A stretch of 64,000 nucleotides of DNA from Agrypnia vestita. Lineage: Eukaryota > Arthropoda > Insecta > Trichoptera > Phryganeidae. The notes beneath the pieces were generated by a model, which saw nothing but the letters and a program-made list of their open reading frames with translations, had not been told where the DNA came from and searched no databases. The stretch is from the NCBI GenBank assembly GCA_016648135.1, contig JADDOH010000132.1, forward strand, positions 434,001 through 498,000. The letters are read 5' to 3'. Made by a program: the position numbers and the translations under genes. Below are positions 1 through 10,361 of the stretch, piece by piece (the stretch's first letter is position 1; each line of letters opens with the position of its first letter).

Positions 1-297
1 TATTCGCACGTCTGGGATCGCACTAATTCACCATTGGACGCTAGGTGGGTACTACCGGAATGTATTTTGCTGACCACACCGATAAGCGCCACATGTTTTC
101 CGTGGAATAACTGTTCTATGTAGCGGATATGTCACCCCTTAAATAGGGAACACTATTTCGTGAACTTTTGAGGACAATCGACTGGCTTCTAAACCTTCCA
201 GTAATTTATAATTTACTGCAAAAGATCCAGAGTGTTGTAAAATCCTTGATTACGTACAAAACTATCCGTTTCTATGGTCTCGTGCCAAAATTATAGT
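1..297 (-). repeat. Promoter-bearing dispersed repeat, LTR-like (copy A)
   Basis: Read on the minus strand, this stretch shares order and wording with 17551-17077: a TAGAAACGGATAG-type start, an AATCAAGGATTT block, a run of GAA/TTC half-sites (CTGGAAGGTTTAGAAG), a CCCTATTTAAGG TATA-like box, and a GTGCGATCC block. The layout of upstream boxes, TATA and downstream leader resembles a retrotransposon long terminal repeat. No retroviral-type gene lies next to it, so it would be a solo LTR or fragment, cut by the window edge. It could instead be another repeat with its own promoter. Confidence 0.4.
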
Positions 298-513
298 TTA
301 TAATAAGTATTAGTTATATGATTTGGGCATTTGGTACTGATCACATATGATACAGAGTAAACAATTTAAAAAAAGCGAAAAATTTGTGGATGGAAATATA
401 ATACAATTAGTCGCCAACCTGACATACAAGGGTATGTCAAAACACGAAATTTAGCTTTTAGTAAATTTATATTTTTTCGATTCTGGTTAGTGCCTCAACC
501 TTTAAGAATATTA

Positions 514-516
<3 letters not shown>

Positions 517-545
<29 letters not shown>
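517..545. repeat. (TA)n microsatellite
   Basis: About 14 uninterrupted TA dinucleotides. No other signal. Confidence 0.95.
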
Positions 546-549
<4 letters not shown>

Positions 550-625
550 TGACATTATCCGCTCAAATACAGCAATATTCCTAAAGGTTTAAGTACTAAA
601 CAGAGTAGAAAAAATATTAAAAATG

Positions 626-715
626 TCAGGTTTTCACGGCCGTTCAGAATCTGACATCAGCCCCGATGATGGATCCTGCACCCCTATACTATACTATACT
701 ATAACAGAAAACTAT
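626..715 (+). mobile_element. Penelope-like terminal-repeat fragment (family A)
   Basis: Starts with GGTTTTCACGGCCGTTCAGA, nearly the same as the outer end of the element at 46221 and the fragment at 58651. It continues with CCCCGATGATGG, a damaged form of the CTGATGATGG core of that family. It also carries a (CTATA)4 run at 684-703 and ends in AAAACTATACACAG, which is found inverted near 58690. Read as a heavily deleted pair of terminal repeats. Confidence 0.5.
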
Positions 716-1416
716 ACACAGAAGAAAAAATATTAATTTACTAAAGGATAAATTTATTTTCTTTTTGAGAAACGCATGTGTGTCACAATGGCGACGCATT
801 AATTATATTAATTAATAAACTACCAATTTTGCTTTAATCACTTAAAAGTATCACAATAAATGCAATAAAATAATTTTTAAAAATTAGATGAATCACTTAG
901 GAAGACAAATAATAAAATCCATAAATCTCGGCGAGCACATACCTACATTTCTGGTTTTGTTTATTGGAGTTCCCTTTGAGTGACCCTGGCAGACAACACG
1001 GCAGTAGGTAATATTTTGGGTATTCCTAGCAGGTACATGGATTATAATTAGTTGCAATTAGTCAGGGCTGTCAATATAATACGGTTAAATAAGAGGACAT
1101 AATTTTATTTAACATAAAAATTGTTTTAAACATGAAACAATATTAAATATTGTATAAAGATTTATACTAATCGCTAACTACACATACGCATTAGAAAGAA
1201 CTAAATCTTACTTTTTGAAATCTAAACGCCAAGTTACTTTTATTTCTATACTGAGTGCTAAAGATAAACTTTATATATTTTTATATTAAAAGAAAAATAA
1301 AAAAATTATATATTAAAAGAAGTTGAACTTTATGTAAAACACATGAAAGACGAAGACAAATTAAACGAGGCTTAACGCATATGAAGGTACAGTATAAACA
1401 AAAACAAGATACGAAT
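716..1416. other. AT-rich intergenic DNA, nothing recognised
   Basis: No exon-like reading frame, structural RNA or clear repeat was seen. Confidence 0.6.
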
Positions 1417-2050
1417 GCAATGTGTAACAGAGCTAGTCTAGAACACTTTGCAGGTAGATTTCTGACTAAATTATGAGTCGAAAATGTTCAAGCAGCAATG
1501 ACCTAATATCAATAGTTATGGAGATGACTATTTTCTGTAAAACGTTGGACTATCCTAACAGTAACTGGTATAGAATACTTTAAAGTCATTCGCTTCAGCA
1601 GAAGTTTAATAAAAATATTAAAACCTTGTGTTTAGAAAAATATTTTTTGTAAGGATTTAGGCCCGAATTCAGAGTCAATACATAGATGATTTAAAGGTTA
1701 AGAAGGTGCGCCTTAAAAGCGTAATTTTCAGTACAAAATAACACATTTAAGGTGTACCTTAACCTTTAAACCATCTGAGTATTGACTCTGAATTCGGGAC
1801 TTAGTCATTTTATTTGACTTGATTTAAAACGAATGGATTTTAAAGCATGGTATAAATTACTGTAACAATAGCCCGACGTTTTACACAAAATATGTCAGAA
1901 TAAAAAAAATTGCAAACATTGAAGTGGTTTATCTCCATAGCTATTCATTTTGTTGTTGTTGGATGTTGACGATTTTTTGTGTTGTGTATGAATAATGCAG
2001 AAACCTATCTGTAAAGTTTTGCGGACTAGCTCTGTTACACCCTGTGCAGA
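1417..2050. repeat. Nested foldback element
   Basis: The left arm (1417-1620, TGTAACAGAGCTAGTC onward) recurs inverted in the right arm (1829-2046). Both contain TATGGAG, an A/T-rich centre, AAAACGT and a CAGTAA block. The same unit occurs singly at 17815-18000 and 19022-19260. Between the arms sits the separate small palindrome at 1662-1798. Either one unit was duplicated in inverse orientation or two units flank a later insertion. Confidence 0.6.
1662..1798. mobile_element. Short palindromic MITE
   Basis: About 137 bp, made almost wholly of an inverted repeat. The left arm is 1662-1717 (CCCGAATTCAGAGTCAATAC ... CCTTAAA) and the right arm is 1746-1798, with few mismatches and a spacer of about 28 bp. 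TTAG lies just outside each end and may be the target duplication. No coding capacity; this is a typical non-autonomous DNA element. Confidence 0.65.
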
Positions 2051-2935
2051 ATAGGAATCTAAAGAAATTGAATTTCCTAAATTGACTTATTTCAGAGAAA
2101 TATTTTAATGGCACATGCGGTGTTCTGTCCTGACGACCTCCAATAGTTGGTTCCAAGCTTTTCTCCGGGCGATATATCCCTCTGTCTCATAACGAGAACA
2201 TATTTGCGTACCCCCTTCGCCCCCACCCTTTCGTAACCATCCAATATACACCAGTCGAAAGAAACGTACGCACACTAACGTAATATATAGGAAAAAAGTT
2301 ATATTTATTTACCCACACACGTACGTACCAGAGGAGATTCCAACAATGTGTGCGTGCATTGAAGAATTCGCGGGTTTGACAAGATGGCTGTAGCTGTAGT
2401 GGTGGAATATACAAACATAGTAATATATACGTCCGCACACATACACACACAAGCTTGTGTGTAGATTGATTCTGGGAAATCGAATAATGTTCTAGTGAAC
2501 CAATTTCCAATTAAGACTTCATACGAAACAGATAAAAAAAAAATTGATTCTGATTACACTGTAAAGCCTACAAAGATTTGATTACTTTCGTAATATACCT
2601 GAAGGGGTCCCTTGTGGTTTGGGTCCAAGGTTGAAGGAACTACTAACTTAATTACTCACTAAAATTAAGCAAAACTCATGAACAGATAATGGCTTTACAT
2701 TCCATCCTTTATTAACATTGATTAAAAAGTAATGGCGGGCATTAGTAAAAAAAATACACGATGAGAAAAATATTAATGTTTTTAAGTAACAGTTGGGTTT
2801 CAAAGCTAGATTTAAAAAATACCCAACATATCAGATGCTAGCACATACATCACTCTTAATCTAAGATTGAACAGATTGTAACATTATAACCAAAATATAA
2901 GGTTTTTTTTAAAACTAAAATTCTCATAGTCTGAC
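2051..2935. other. Intergenic DNA, nothing recognised
   Basis: Frames open by chance occur (for example 2187-2510 minus), but with low-complexity composition and no splice or family support. Confidence 0.55.
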
Positions 2936-3125
2936 CTATTCTGAAAATAATATTGCTATTTCGGTGGTTGTTATCCCAACTCTTAAAAAAATAGAGAAAC
3001 GACAAGACCTCTAACAAATGTCTATATTTTTATAATTGTGACGAAAATATTGGCTTAGATTAAATATTTGAACTTTTTGGTTGAATAAATTAGTAGGTAT
3101 GTGTGAAACTAACTCTTTTTTTTAA
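2936..3125 (+). repeat. Dispersed repeat R6
   Basis: The TTCTGAAAATAATA ... TTGTTATCCCAACTC ... ATAGAGAAACG order recurs at 33550-33620 (+), 34060-34290 (inverted) and 50670-50745 (+). Non-coding; class unknown. Confidence 0.6.
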
Positions 3126-3217
3126 TAGGGTTGCGAACATGGAATAAGTGTCACATCAATATTCTAACTATTTTCAAAATAAGCTAAACGCTTGTGCTAT
3201 AGAAATAGGACTAACTT

Positions 3218-3292
3218 GCTGGTCTGGAGTGAGATTCGAATCCACGACCTTTGGATCACGAAGTGACAGTACTATCCACAAGACCAACAAGC
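3218..3292 (-). mobile_element. tRNA-derived SINE head
   Basis: On the minus strand GGTCT pairs with AGACC about 65 nt downstream as an acceptor-like stem. The B box is GGATTCGAATC and an A-box-like GTGGATAGTACTG lies upstream. The anticodon loop would read CTTCGTG (UCG, arginine-like). Stem mismatches and the lack of a clean cloverleaf favour a SINE or tRNA relic over a working tRNA. Flanking text (GTCACATCAATATTCT, GCTTGTGCTATAG) recurs near 41490-41545. Confidence 0.55.
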
Positions 3293-3587
3293 TACTATAT
3301 CTGACTTTTAAAATAATATTAGTTCTTATTTTATATACTCAATATTACAAGTAAAAAAAACCCTAGAAGGCGTAGGATATTTTGAGTGAAAAATCTAAGG
3401 GAGTGAAGTCCACGGTTCGACAGTTTTGAGCTGCTGCAAATAAAATAATTAATTACAGGCCCTAGAAAAATAATTAATTCGAGCATTGTGTTTTTAGCTT
3501 TTTAATGTTTGTTCTTAGTCGCAAAATTATACAACGCAAAACACTCACTGGAAAACAATCATAACCAAAAAATTATTTTTATATGAA

Positions 3588-3990
3588 CACGACACTTGAT
3601 ACAATTGGGTACTCACAGTCAGAAATATGTAACTCTATAACTCTGTATCTATAACTAATTAATATTGTTCTCATTAATTTGTATACGTAAATATATTTTG
3701 TACTTCTATTTCGGATACGTTTAGTATTCATCGGTAAGCGAAGATATTTTTTTCTAAAAATTATTTTGTTTTTATTATAAACTAGGTACGTTATATTTTT
3801 GATTTTGTAAATTTTATAATTTTACTAATTTAAATTTTCTTAATTTAACGGGTGCACCTGATTCTTTTACACAGATATATCTTTTATATAACACTAAAAA
3901 CAATAATGTAAATCACTAAAAAATTAAACAAATGAAAAGTAAAAGTATATAATTCTGTACTCACTGTGTACGCTTAAATAAATAATAAAT
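3588..3990 (+). repeat. Dispersed repeat R7
   Basis: Closely parallels 47815-48250 in the same orientation. Shared blocks are ACAATTGGGTA, TTCATCGGTAAGCGAAGA, AACAATAATGTAAATCACTA and CTTAAATAAATAA. Non-coding; class unknown. Confidence 0.65.
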
Positions 3991-4321
3991 AAAAATAAGG
4001 AGATATGTACTTGTAAGTAGAATTATAAAGATATGTTCGTGTGTAATTCATTTATGTAGAAAAATTCTTCCAGTATTTGGTTAAGCTGGTAACGCCACGG
4101 CCACCTCCTCTTTCTGGCGCCGTTAACTCCGCGTCGTACATCTCTCTTACCATTCTTTCCTCATCATTCACTCAACGTGCCCAAATCACCTGGGCGGCCC
4201 TTTTTAATTCCATTTACTGTGCCAATATCAGCTATATAAAGTGGATATCTCAATTTATAAAACAATATTTTATTTATTAAGAAAATTAAATCTTTGCGTG
4301 ATAAAATATTTTAATTAATAA

Positions 4322-4930
4322 GTATATTCTAAGGACATGATTACTGGATTTTGTCCACAGAGGGATAATCGTTAATTATAATAAATTAGAGGGACTAAGC
4401 TATTTATATATGGCTAAAGCATTATTTCTTCAAATATTTTAAATAACACGGTTAAAGAACATATATTATATCGACGGTCCTAAGGTATACCATACCTACT
4501 GTCGAATCTGCAAAAAATCGATTTTCGTTTTACTATTTTAAACGTTCCGATTTACCCTATATTTTCGGATAATGTTAAAAAGTGGTTTACTTTTCCTTTA
4601 GTACATGCTTTGTTTGGCAGGAAAATTATTATTTTTTAATTTTGTCCGAAAATATAGAAATTAAAAGTAAAAAAATGTTTTAAGACAATAGAATAGACAA
4701 AGAAATTTTGAAGATACGAGAGTATACGTAGGGACCGTCGATATACAACTTTCAAAAAATTATAATATGTGGATGCTCTTACGGTGGAATTGGTGAATAT
4801 TGCATTGTGTAAAGTGATCATTTAAGCCAGCTAATGTAGGTCATAAGCCCTGTAGCCACCCTATAAAGACTCCCCTACATGTTCACCATATAAACTGGTT
4901 CGTCTCTGTGAGACTTATAATTTATCTTAA
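4322..4930 (+). repeat. Dispersed repeat R3, interrupted
   Basis: Blocks TTTTGTCCACAGAGGGATAA, GGTGGAATTGGTGAA, AAAGTGATCA and CTCTGTGAGAC match 19800-20270 and, for the 3' half, 56440-56640. This copy is split by the inverted-repeat element at 4469-4743. Confidence 0.65.
4469..4743. mobile_element. Inverted-repeat MITE M2 (copy 1)
   Basis: About 275 bp bounded by TATCGACGGTCC and its complement. Longer arms include an inner pair, TATATTTTCGG ... CCGAAAATATA. A sister copy is at 52089-52358. Non-coding. It sits inside repeat R3, so it inserted later than R3. Confidence 0.7.
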
Positions 4931-5529
4931 TTAATTTAAAAATTTACTTTAAATTTACACCACTTTTGTGGTTCACCGGTTCCTAGGTTTTAGCGCAGCT
5001 AAAGCGTGCACTACATACTGTAGATAGTTAGCAGTTTTGGAAATGTTTAGTTGTTTCTGTGAAGTTGCTACACTGACGGGCAAGACTCGTTATATATCTA
5101 TACTTGTTATATGTACATAATGCGGAATCTCCAGGATCGACACAAGACGAGATGTACGCCGAGTATAGACGGGAGCAAATTTACATACTCTGTGAGGGAA
5201 TTCCAGAACATGTTACCTTACTCCCCCGCCCCGCTCGGTCGCGAAGGATATGGTTCTCAATTGTTTTTAAAAATATACAAAAAAATTTCAATGGAAATCT
5301 AATAGAAAATTACTTTCACGAAATAGCTCTATGAAAATTAACAACTTCATTAGGGTGGGGAGGATCATATAAAACGTTATTTTTAAACACACTCTTAATA
5401 GCACAAAAAGGCATAATTATTTTAAAAAAACAACAGAACCTACCCTACATAATCTATTATTCCAAAAATTTTGTGTGCCTTTTGAAATTTAAAAAGAAGC
5501 ATCATTACTACAAATCTTTAAAGAAAAAT
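4931..5529. other. Intergenic DNA, nothing recognised
   Basis: Two overlapping short plus-strand frames near 5104-5334 have no family resemblance or splice support and are not called. Confidence 0.5.
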
Positions 5530-5745
5530 ATATAATGGATTCTTTTTCTTCCAGGTAGACAAGATCATTTCTAAATTTAAAAACGCCTAAATATGAAACA
5601 AACGCAGCCTATAATCCTTATTCCTTTGTAGGAATTATCTAAAACATTCAATTTATTACCCGAAAAATTAAAAAAAAAAGCAATTACGTCATTTAAAAGT
5701 GAATTAAATTTGTTTTTAAAAAAAAACCTTGAAATTTGACATCTT
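5530..5745 (+). pseudogene. Degraded non-LTR reverse transcriptase C-terminus
   Basis: Translation in shifting frames gives PKYETNAAYNPYSF followed by FNLLPEKLKKKAITSFKSEL. This is the pattern seen just before the end of Jockey-type non-LTR polymerases (a Tyr/Asn-rich stretch, then LP..., then SF/FK...L). Stops and frameshifts break it, and only the last ~70 residues are visible. Read as an old 5'-truncated insertion. Confidence 0.45.
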
Positions 5746-6636
5746 GATTACCAATATACACTGAATTATTATGTCCAAAACAAACAAAACAGTCCGGGGT
5801 GGTGCAAGAACAATTGCCAATGAAGTATTAAAGTTTTGCAAAGCTGAAAAATCAAATAATGGACCGATATTACCGTCTGACAGTTTGACAGATAGAGCGG
5901 CCGCCGCGGAGCGCGCTGTTACCCGACCAAATTTATATTGAAGGCTCTGACACTGGTCACCGGACATTCAGTACATTATGTATTTTGTAATAAATTTACA
6001 ACCTGGCAACTTCTGTTTCGCGACAGGGACGCCCTCCCTCGCACGCCAAGTTATAGTGCTGGCACTCTAGCTGTGTTACAACCTGTATAGTTAGGAATAT
6101 AAAGCGTGAAAGTAAATAATAAAATAAGTTCGGGAAAATGAATGGACGGATAGTGAATTCGGAAAGTGATCCTAATAATTAGGATCACATTCACTATTGT
6201 CAGGACTTAGTGGCAACAACCAGATCCACCGGGCTGTTTCAGATTCAATAGAATAATTGACTGGCACACTCTGATAAATCGTTTCAAGTGTGTGTTCAAT
6301 GATACGGGCGCTTCGTTGGCTCATCGCTACGAAATATGTAAGAATTGTACGCCTAGAACAATTGAGAACCATCTCCCCGGGGCGCGCTGAGTTTCTCTAC
6401 CGGAGATATATGAGAGCGGGTCCTGGTGTGAGGTTAAAATTTGACACGATTCTCCTTTTATGTAGATCCGATGCATTATCCGTACGCGCACACGCGCCCC
6501 TCGGCACCTCGGCACCTCGGCACCTCGGCCCGCCCCGCGCCGCCACTGTCACTCGCTCGCTGCAAACTGTGTGCATTACATTTTGATCATATTTGTGAAA
6601 ATTTTGAAAATAGGTACCCACAAATAATGTCGTATA
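5746..6636. promoter_or_regulatory. GC/CpG-rich patches in AT-rich DNA, possible promoter
   Basis: Two CpG-dense stretches stand out: 5885-5935 (with a NotI-type GCGGCCGC) and 6483-6560, which has an eight-base CACCTCGG-type unit repeated about three times plus CGCCCCGCGCCGCC. Short frames are open on both strands here because stop codons are AT-rich; none is convincing. It could be a promoter, a regulatory island or repeat debris. Confidence 0.25.
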
Positions 6637-8062
6637 CCGGACTGACTGCGCCCAGCTCGTGTATGAAGAAATGTAAACAGGTGTTATTCCAATATGTTTT
6701 CTGTCGTTGATAAAGGCGTCTGATACACATGCTTATTTAGTGGCACGTGAGCATGCGCAGTATCGACCTTCTCTTATTAGTGCTTATTAGTGGCATGTGT
6801 GTACGCACATCGTTAGAAATGAGCATGCCACCTAGTGGCATGCTCAAAAATCAACCGCCGGTTGATTTATAAGCATGCCACTGTCATTCACCATAGAGAA
6901 GAGGTATCTTTGGAGCATGTGTGAACAGACTTGCTTATTTATGAGCATGCTTATGTCATTCGCGGCTAGTATTATCAATGCGATCTTCTCAGTCCGCGAC
7001 AGATGAAACAAATATGGCGCGTTGGGGAGATGATAAAACATTACTTTTCGTGACTTATTATAGAATCACGAATGTCTGTGGAATACTCGGTCACCGTTGT
7101 GTAAAAATAATATAGTGAGAAATAATGTTTACGAAACTTTATTAATAGGCATGAATGATTCAAATCTTACAATAAAAATTATATAAACTAAAATCAAAAA
7201 TGTGCGGATGGAAACTCGGGAACTCTTTTGATTTATTGGTTCACTTGAATTTTCTATTTCAGTTTGCAAAGTTTCCATTTTGAACAAGAGCGTCTCTATT
7301 CTATGACAAGAGCATGCCGTTAATAAGCATGTGTGTTTGATTGTTAGCTTTGGGCATGCTTATTTATGAGCATGCCAGTAATGAGCAAGTGTGTACAGTT
7401 GTTAGGGCATGCTTATTAGTGGCATGCTCATTAGCATGCCACTAAAGAAGCATGTGTATCTGTACCTAAAGTCTTCGGTATTCTGTGACCGGGCGATTTA
7501 AATCCACATTGAAAAAATATTTTCGAAGACATTAATTTTTTTGTAATTGTATGACATGAATTCTGTGACCGGGTGATTTTAGTCCACATTAACTAAATAT
7601 TTTCGAAGACATTAATTTTTTTGTAATTGTATGACAGATTGCTTGCTCCACGTACGACATACGAGTATGCTGGAGCTGACTGCGCCTAGCTCGTGGAGGT
7701 GTAGATGTAAATAGGTGTTATTCCAATATGTTTACATTTGTTGGTTTAGCCGTCAGTATTCTTTTTGATTTTGGGCCGTAAAGGTCGACTTAAACCCATA
7801 TTAAAAAAATATTTTCGAAAAAATATTTTTTTAAGTAATTGCATGACAGATTGCTCCACATATAACAAATGCTGAAGCTGACTGCTCCCAGCTCGTGTAG
7901 GAATATATGTAAACAGGTGTTATTCCAATATGTTTACTTTCGATGATTTAGTCTTCAGTATTCTTTTTTGTTTTAGGCTATAAAGGGCGATTTCAACCAA
8001 TATTAAAAAAATATTTTCGGCGAAATTCTTTGTTTTTAGTAAGTGCATGACAGATTACTCCA
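6631..8062 (+). repeat. ~204-bp tandem repeat, interrupted
   Basis: Three units share CTGACTGCGCCCAGCTCGTG, AGGTGTTATTCCAATATGTTT, a GTCTTCAGTATTC block, TAAAAAAATATTTTCG and GCATGACAGATT. The GGTGTTATTCC landmarks fall near 6681, 7714 and 7917. The first gap holds the insertion at 6722-7460, and an extra 80-bp sub-duplication begins at 7481 and 7561. Non-coding. Confidence 0.75.
6722..7460. mobile_element. GCATGC-rich inverted-repeat element in the tandem repeat
   Basis: About 739 bp bounded by GATACACATGCTTATTTAGT and the inverse of GATACACATGCTTCTTTAGT. It breaks the tandem repeat between TAAAGGCGTC and TAAAGTCTTC, which may be a diverged target duplication. Both subterminal regions are packed with GCATGC and with (T/C)TTATTAGTGGCATGC/complement units. 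No transposase is visible. The TIR does not match a superfamily I can name. Confidence 0.65.
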
Positions 8063-8504
8063 TTTACCGTGCAACAACAATTTACGAGGTGAGTATCTTA
8101 CATAGAAGCACACTTATACTGTGTTAGAAGCGAATTTTTATCTGATCTTTTAATAATGTCATGAAATTTACTGATATGATCGCTCAGCTCGTTTAAAAAT
8201 TGCACACTACGCGTTATGGTGTGCGTATTCATTATATCCGTTCTGCGTTTTGGGACATGGAATAATGCATTACGCAAATAGTTTTTTGATACAAATATGT
8301 CATAATTCTCTATAAGTTCGGAGATTACGGAGACGGAACATAATTTTTTAATTTTATATGTTACTGTATTTTAAATGTAAAATACTATTTATTATAAAAA
8401 ATATTTCTAAGTAAAATTAATGGAAATAACGTCGCTTTAGCAAATGCATTTATAGTAGAGTAAAAAATGAACAAATTAGAAAATAATGTAAAGTTGCTCT
8501 TAGC
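8063..8504. other. Intergenic DNA, nothing recognised
   Basis: No supported feature. Confidence 0.5.
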
Positions 8505-8835
8505 GCAGTAAAAAGAAATAAAAAACGACCTTTTAGATAATTTGGTTATGTTGAACGAATAAATGAAGATTACTAGAATAATAAGAAAGATATATGACGC
8601 AAGAGTTGATGGCGCCACTAATAAAAGGCGGTCGCGGAAGATTAAGTATGACAAGGTAAACTAGATACTAGAAGATAGTCCTTTTAGGAGCCTAAAAATC
8701 AGTCGATGAGATTGCATGCAATAATTTATGTATATGGAGGAGGCAAGTGTTGGATTTCGGGACGGAAGAGTGTGGCGCTCCTTCATCTCTTCCTACCCCT
8801 GCGGGGAAACGGCGTGATGGTAAGTTAATAAAGAT
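8505..8835 (+). mobile_element. Truncated non-LTR retrotransposon 3' end
   Basis: Closely parallels 22820-23131: GTTATGTTGAACGAATAAAT, AGAAAGATATATGACGCAAG, CGGTCGCGGAAG, GGACGGAAGAGTGTGGCG, CGGGGAAACGGCGTGATGG and a GTAAG tail start. It holds the end of a reverse transcriptase frame plus 3' UTR. Many indels and stops show it is an older copy than the 22.6-kb one. Confidence 0.65.
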
Positions 8836-9194
8836 AAAGTTTGTAACCACTAGTAACCGCCATGATTAATATTTGTATTTTTGCTGTGACTACATTTGAA
8901 GGCCCCACCTCAGCCAATTATTCCACATTAAAAAATGAACTGGACACAGGCATAATATAATTTTGATGAAATATTTTTAAATCTTATGACGGGGTATATA
9001 AGTTTTCTTGTCCTAGGGAGTGCAGAAATGAATTCTTACATTATTGTGAAGAAGCAATTACTAAGAACGAAGTTAATTTTATAGTTTTTTAGCGAACGTA
9101 AAAATAACGATATTATATACCTATGTACGTGTAGCTTAATTAGGAGAAACTTCTACAAGTAATTAATATAATGTTTCAGATATAGGAGATTTTT
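8836..9194. other. Intergenic DNA; ends in a target-site copy
   Basis: Nothing recognised except AGGAGATTTTT at 9184-9194, which recurs at 9933-9943 and brackets the next element. Confidence 0.55.
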
Positions 9195-9373
9195 AAAGAG
9201 TTAAGGTTGTTATTACGGTCGTTACACATATTTAACTGTAACTGGTTGCGGATATTTTATACGAACCGTATTTTTTCCGAGAAACGATTCTCGACGTTTC
9301 GTTGAATTCTTATTAAACGTCATCAGCAGGACGACCTTTACCCGCGGAGGTAAAGGGCGGACTGATTACTACT

Positions 9374-9661
9374 TTCGATTGTGGAGCGTTCTACATAGAA
9401 CAAACCAAACGCAATATCGCTACACGATTGAAGGAACATATTGGAGCAATTGAAAACAACAACTCCAATATATCGGCAATCTGCGAACATGCATCCAAAG
9501 AGAATCTCTGTCACTTCATCAGATTTGACAAGACAAAAATCTTATCAACAGAACCGCACCTTACACCCAGATTAGTGAGGGAGTCCATTGAAATATACAA
9601 ATATCCCAATTTCAATAGAGATGACAGTCACGTATTTGGCGCCATGTTCTTACGACATTGA
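9374..9661 (+). pseudogene. GIY-YIG endonuclease remnant of a Penelope-like element
   Basis: The frame begins directly at the inner edge of the left terminal repeat with FDCGAFYIEQTKRNIATRLK. This is the YIG half of a GIY-YIG domain (YIG has become YIE) followed by TRLKEH. Downstream come a SAICEH block (the SAL.EH block of the family) and RESIEIYKYPNFNRDD, the conserved tail motif also seen at 46710-46750. The GIY half and all reverse transcriptase are missing. In intact elements this domain makes the target nick for retrotransposition. This copy cannot do so alone. Confidence 0.75.
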
Positions 9662-9834
9662 TTCAACCCTTGAGAGACGTCGCAGTAAAGTCCGCCGACG
9701 TAACTAGTACATATTGCACACTGGCGACCTCTATTGTGGAAGAAGTGAACACTCCACAACAAAGTGCATATAATTTACGCCCTCAAAAATAGTAATCAGT
9801 CCGCCCTCTACCTCCGCGGGTAAAGGTTGTACTC

Positions 9835-9868
9835 CTGATGACGTTGAATAAGAATTCAACGAAACGTC
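9835..9868 (+). ncRNA. Hammerhead-ribozyme-like core, PLE family B
   Basis: CTGATGA, then an extra C, a perfect 7-bp stem (GTTGAAT/ATTCAAC, loop AAGA), then GAAACGTC. This is the order of the hammerhead catalytic core: CUGAUGA, stem II, GAAA, short stem III. Penelope-like terminal repeats are known to carry minimal hammerheads. The extra base before stem II and the uncertain stem I make activity doubtful. The opposite arm at about 9290-9335 has a damaged version on the minus strand. Confidence 0.5.
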
Positions 9869-10096
9869 GAGAATAGTTTCCCGGAAAAACATATGGTTCA
9901 TATAAAATATCCGCATCCAGTTACAGTTAAACAGGAGATTTTTTTTCAAAATACTTACGTTTTTGTTAATTTACCTACCTAAGTGACATAACTTTTAAGA
10001 AAACTGACAATGGTTACTTTTTAGGAATGCACTTTTCTCATTGTTTCAGCAGAGTGACGAACCATTGGCAAAAAAAAATTGGTATCAACCAATTGA

Positions 10097-10256
10097 CAAT
10101 AGATCAACTTGGTTTATAGTAAAAGTTCGTTTAAAGCATAGATTTTTACAAAAACGGGTAGATTTTTTTACTGGTGGAAAACAGGTGAATTTTTTGATTG
10201 GTAGAAAACGTAAAATCTATGCTTTATACAAAAGATCATTATAAACTAAGTTGATA
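10097..10256. repeat. Inverted repeat, MITE-like
   Basis: ATCAACTTGGTTTATAGT ... AAAGCATAGATTTT on the left is matched by the inverse of GTAAAATCTATGCTTTATAC ... ATAAACTAAGTTGAT on the right, with about 60 bp between. Non-coding. Confidence 0.6.
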
Positions 10257-10321
10257 CAACTAGCCCCTTGGAGTCATATTGACTATTCCAATCCCTCAGT
10301 GTCTTTTTCATCCTAACCCAT

Positions 10322-10361
10322 TACACAATAAGTGGTCTTTGTGGACCACTTATTGTGTAAT
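10322..10361. repeat. Perfect 17-bp hairpin
   Basis: TTACACAATAAGTGGTC and its exact complement are separated by TTTGTG. In this AT-rich context it could be a very short foldback element or a transcript hairpin. No flanking duplication was seen. Confidence 0.75.

Larger units (their letters stand above)
9195..9932 (+). mobile_element. Penelope-like element fragment, family B
   Basis: Inverted terminal repeats (9231-9373 and 9790-9930) enclose the end of a GIY-YIG endonuclease frame. The shared arm text includes GCGGATATTTTATACGAACC, CGACGTTTCGTTGAATTC and TACCCGCGGAGGTAAA. An 11-bp direct repeat (AGGAGATTTTT, 9184-9194 and 9933-9943) looks like the target duplication. About 36 bp outside the left arm (AAAGAGTTAAGGTTGTTATT...) is also kept in the related piece at 51379, matching the extra tail known in Penelope-like elements. 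The reverse transcriptase is absent, so the insertion is truncated. Confidence 0.75.
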
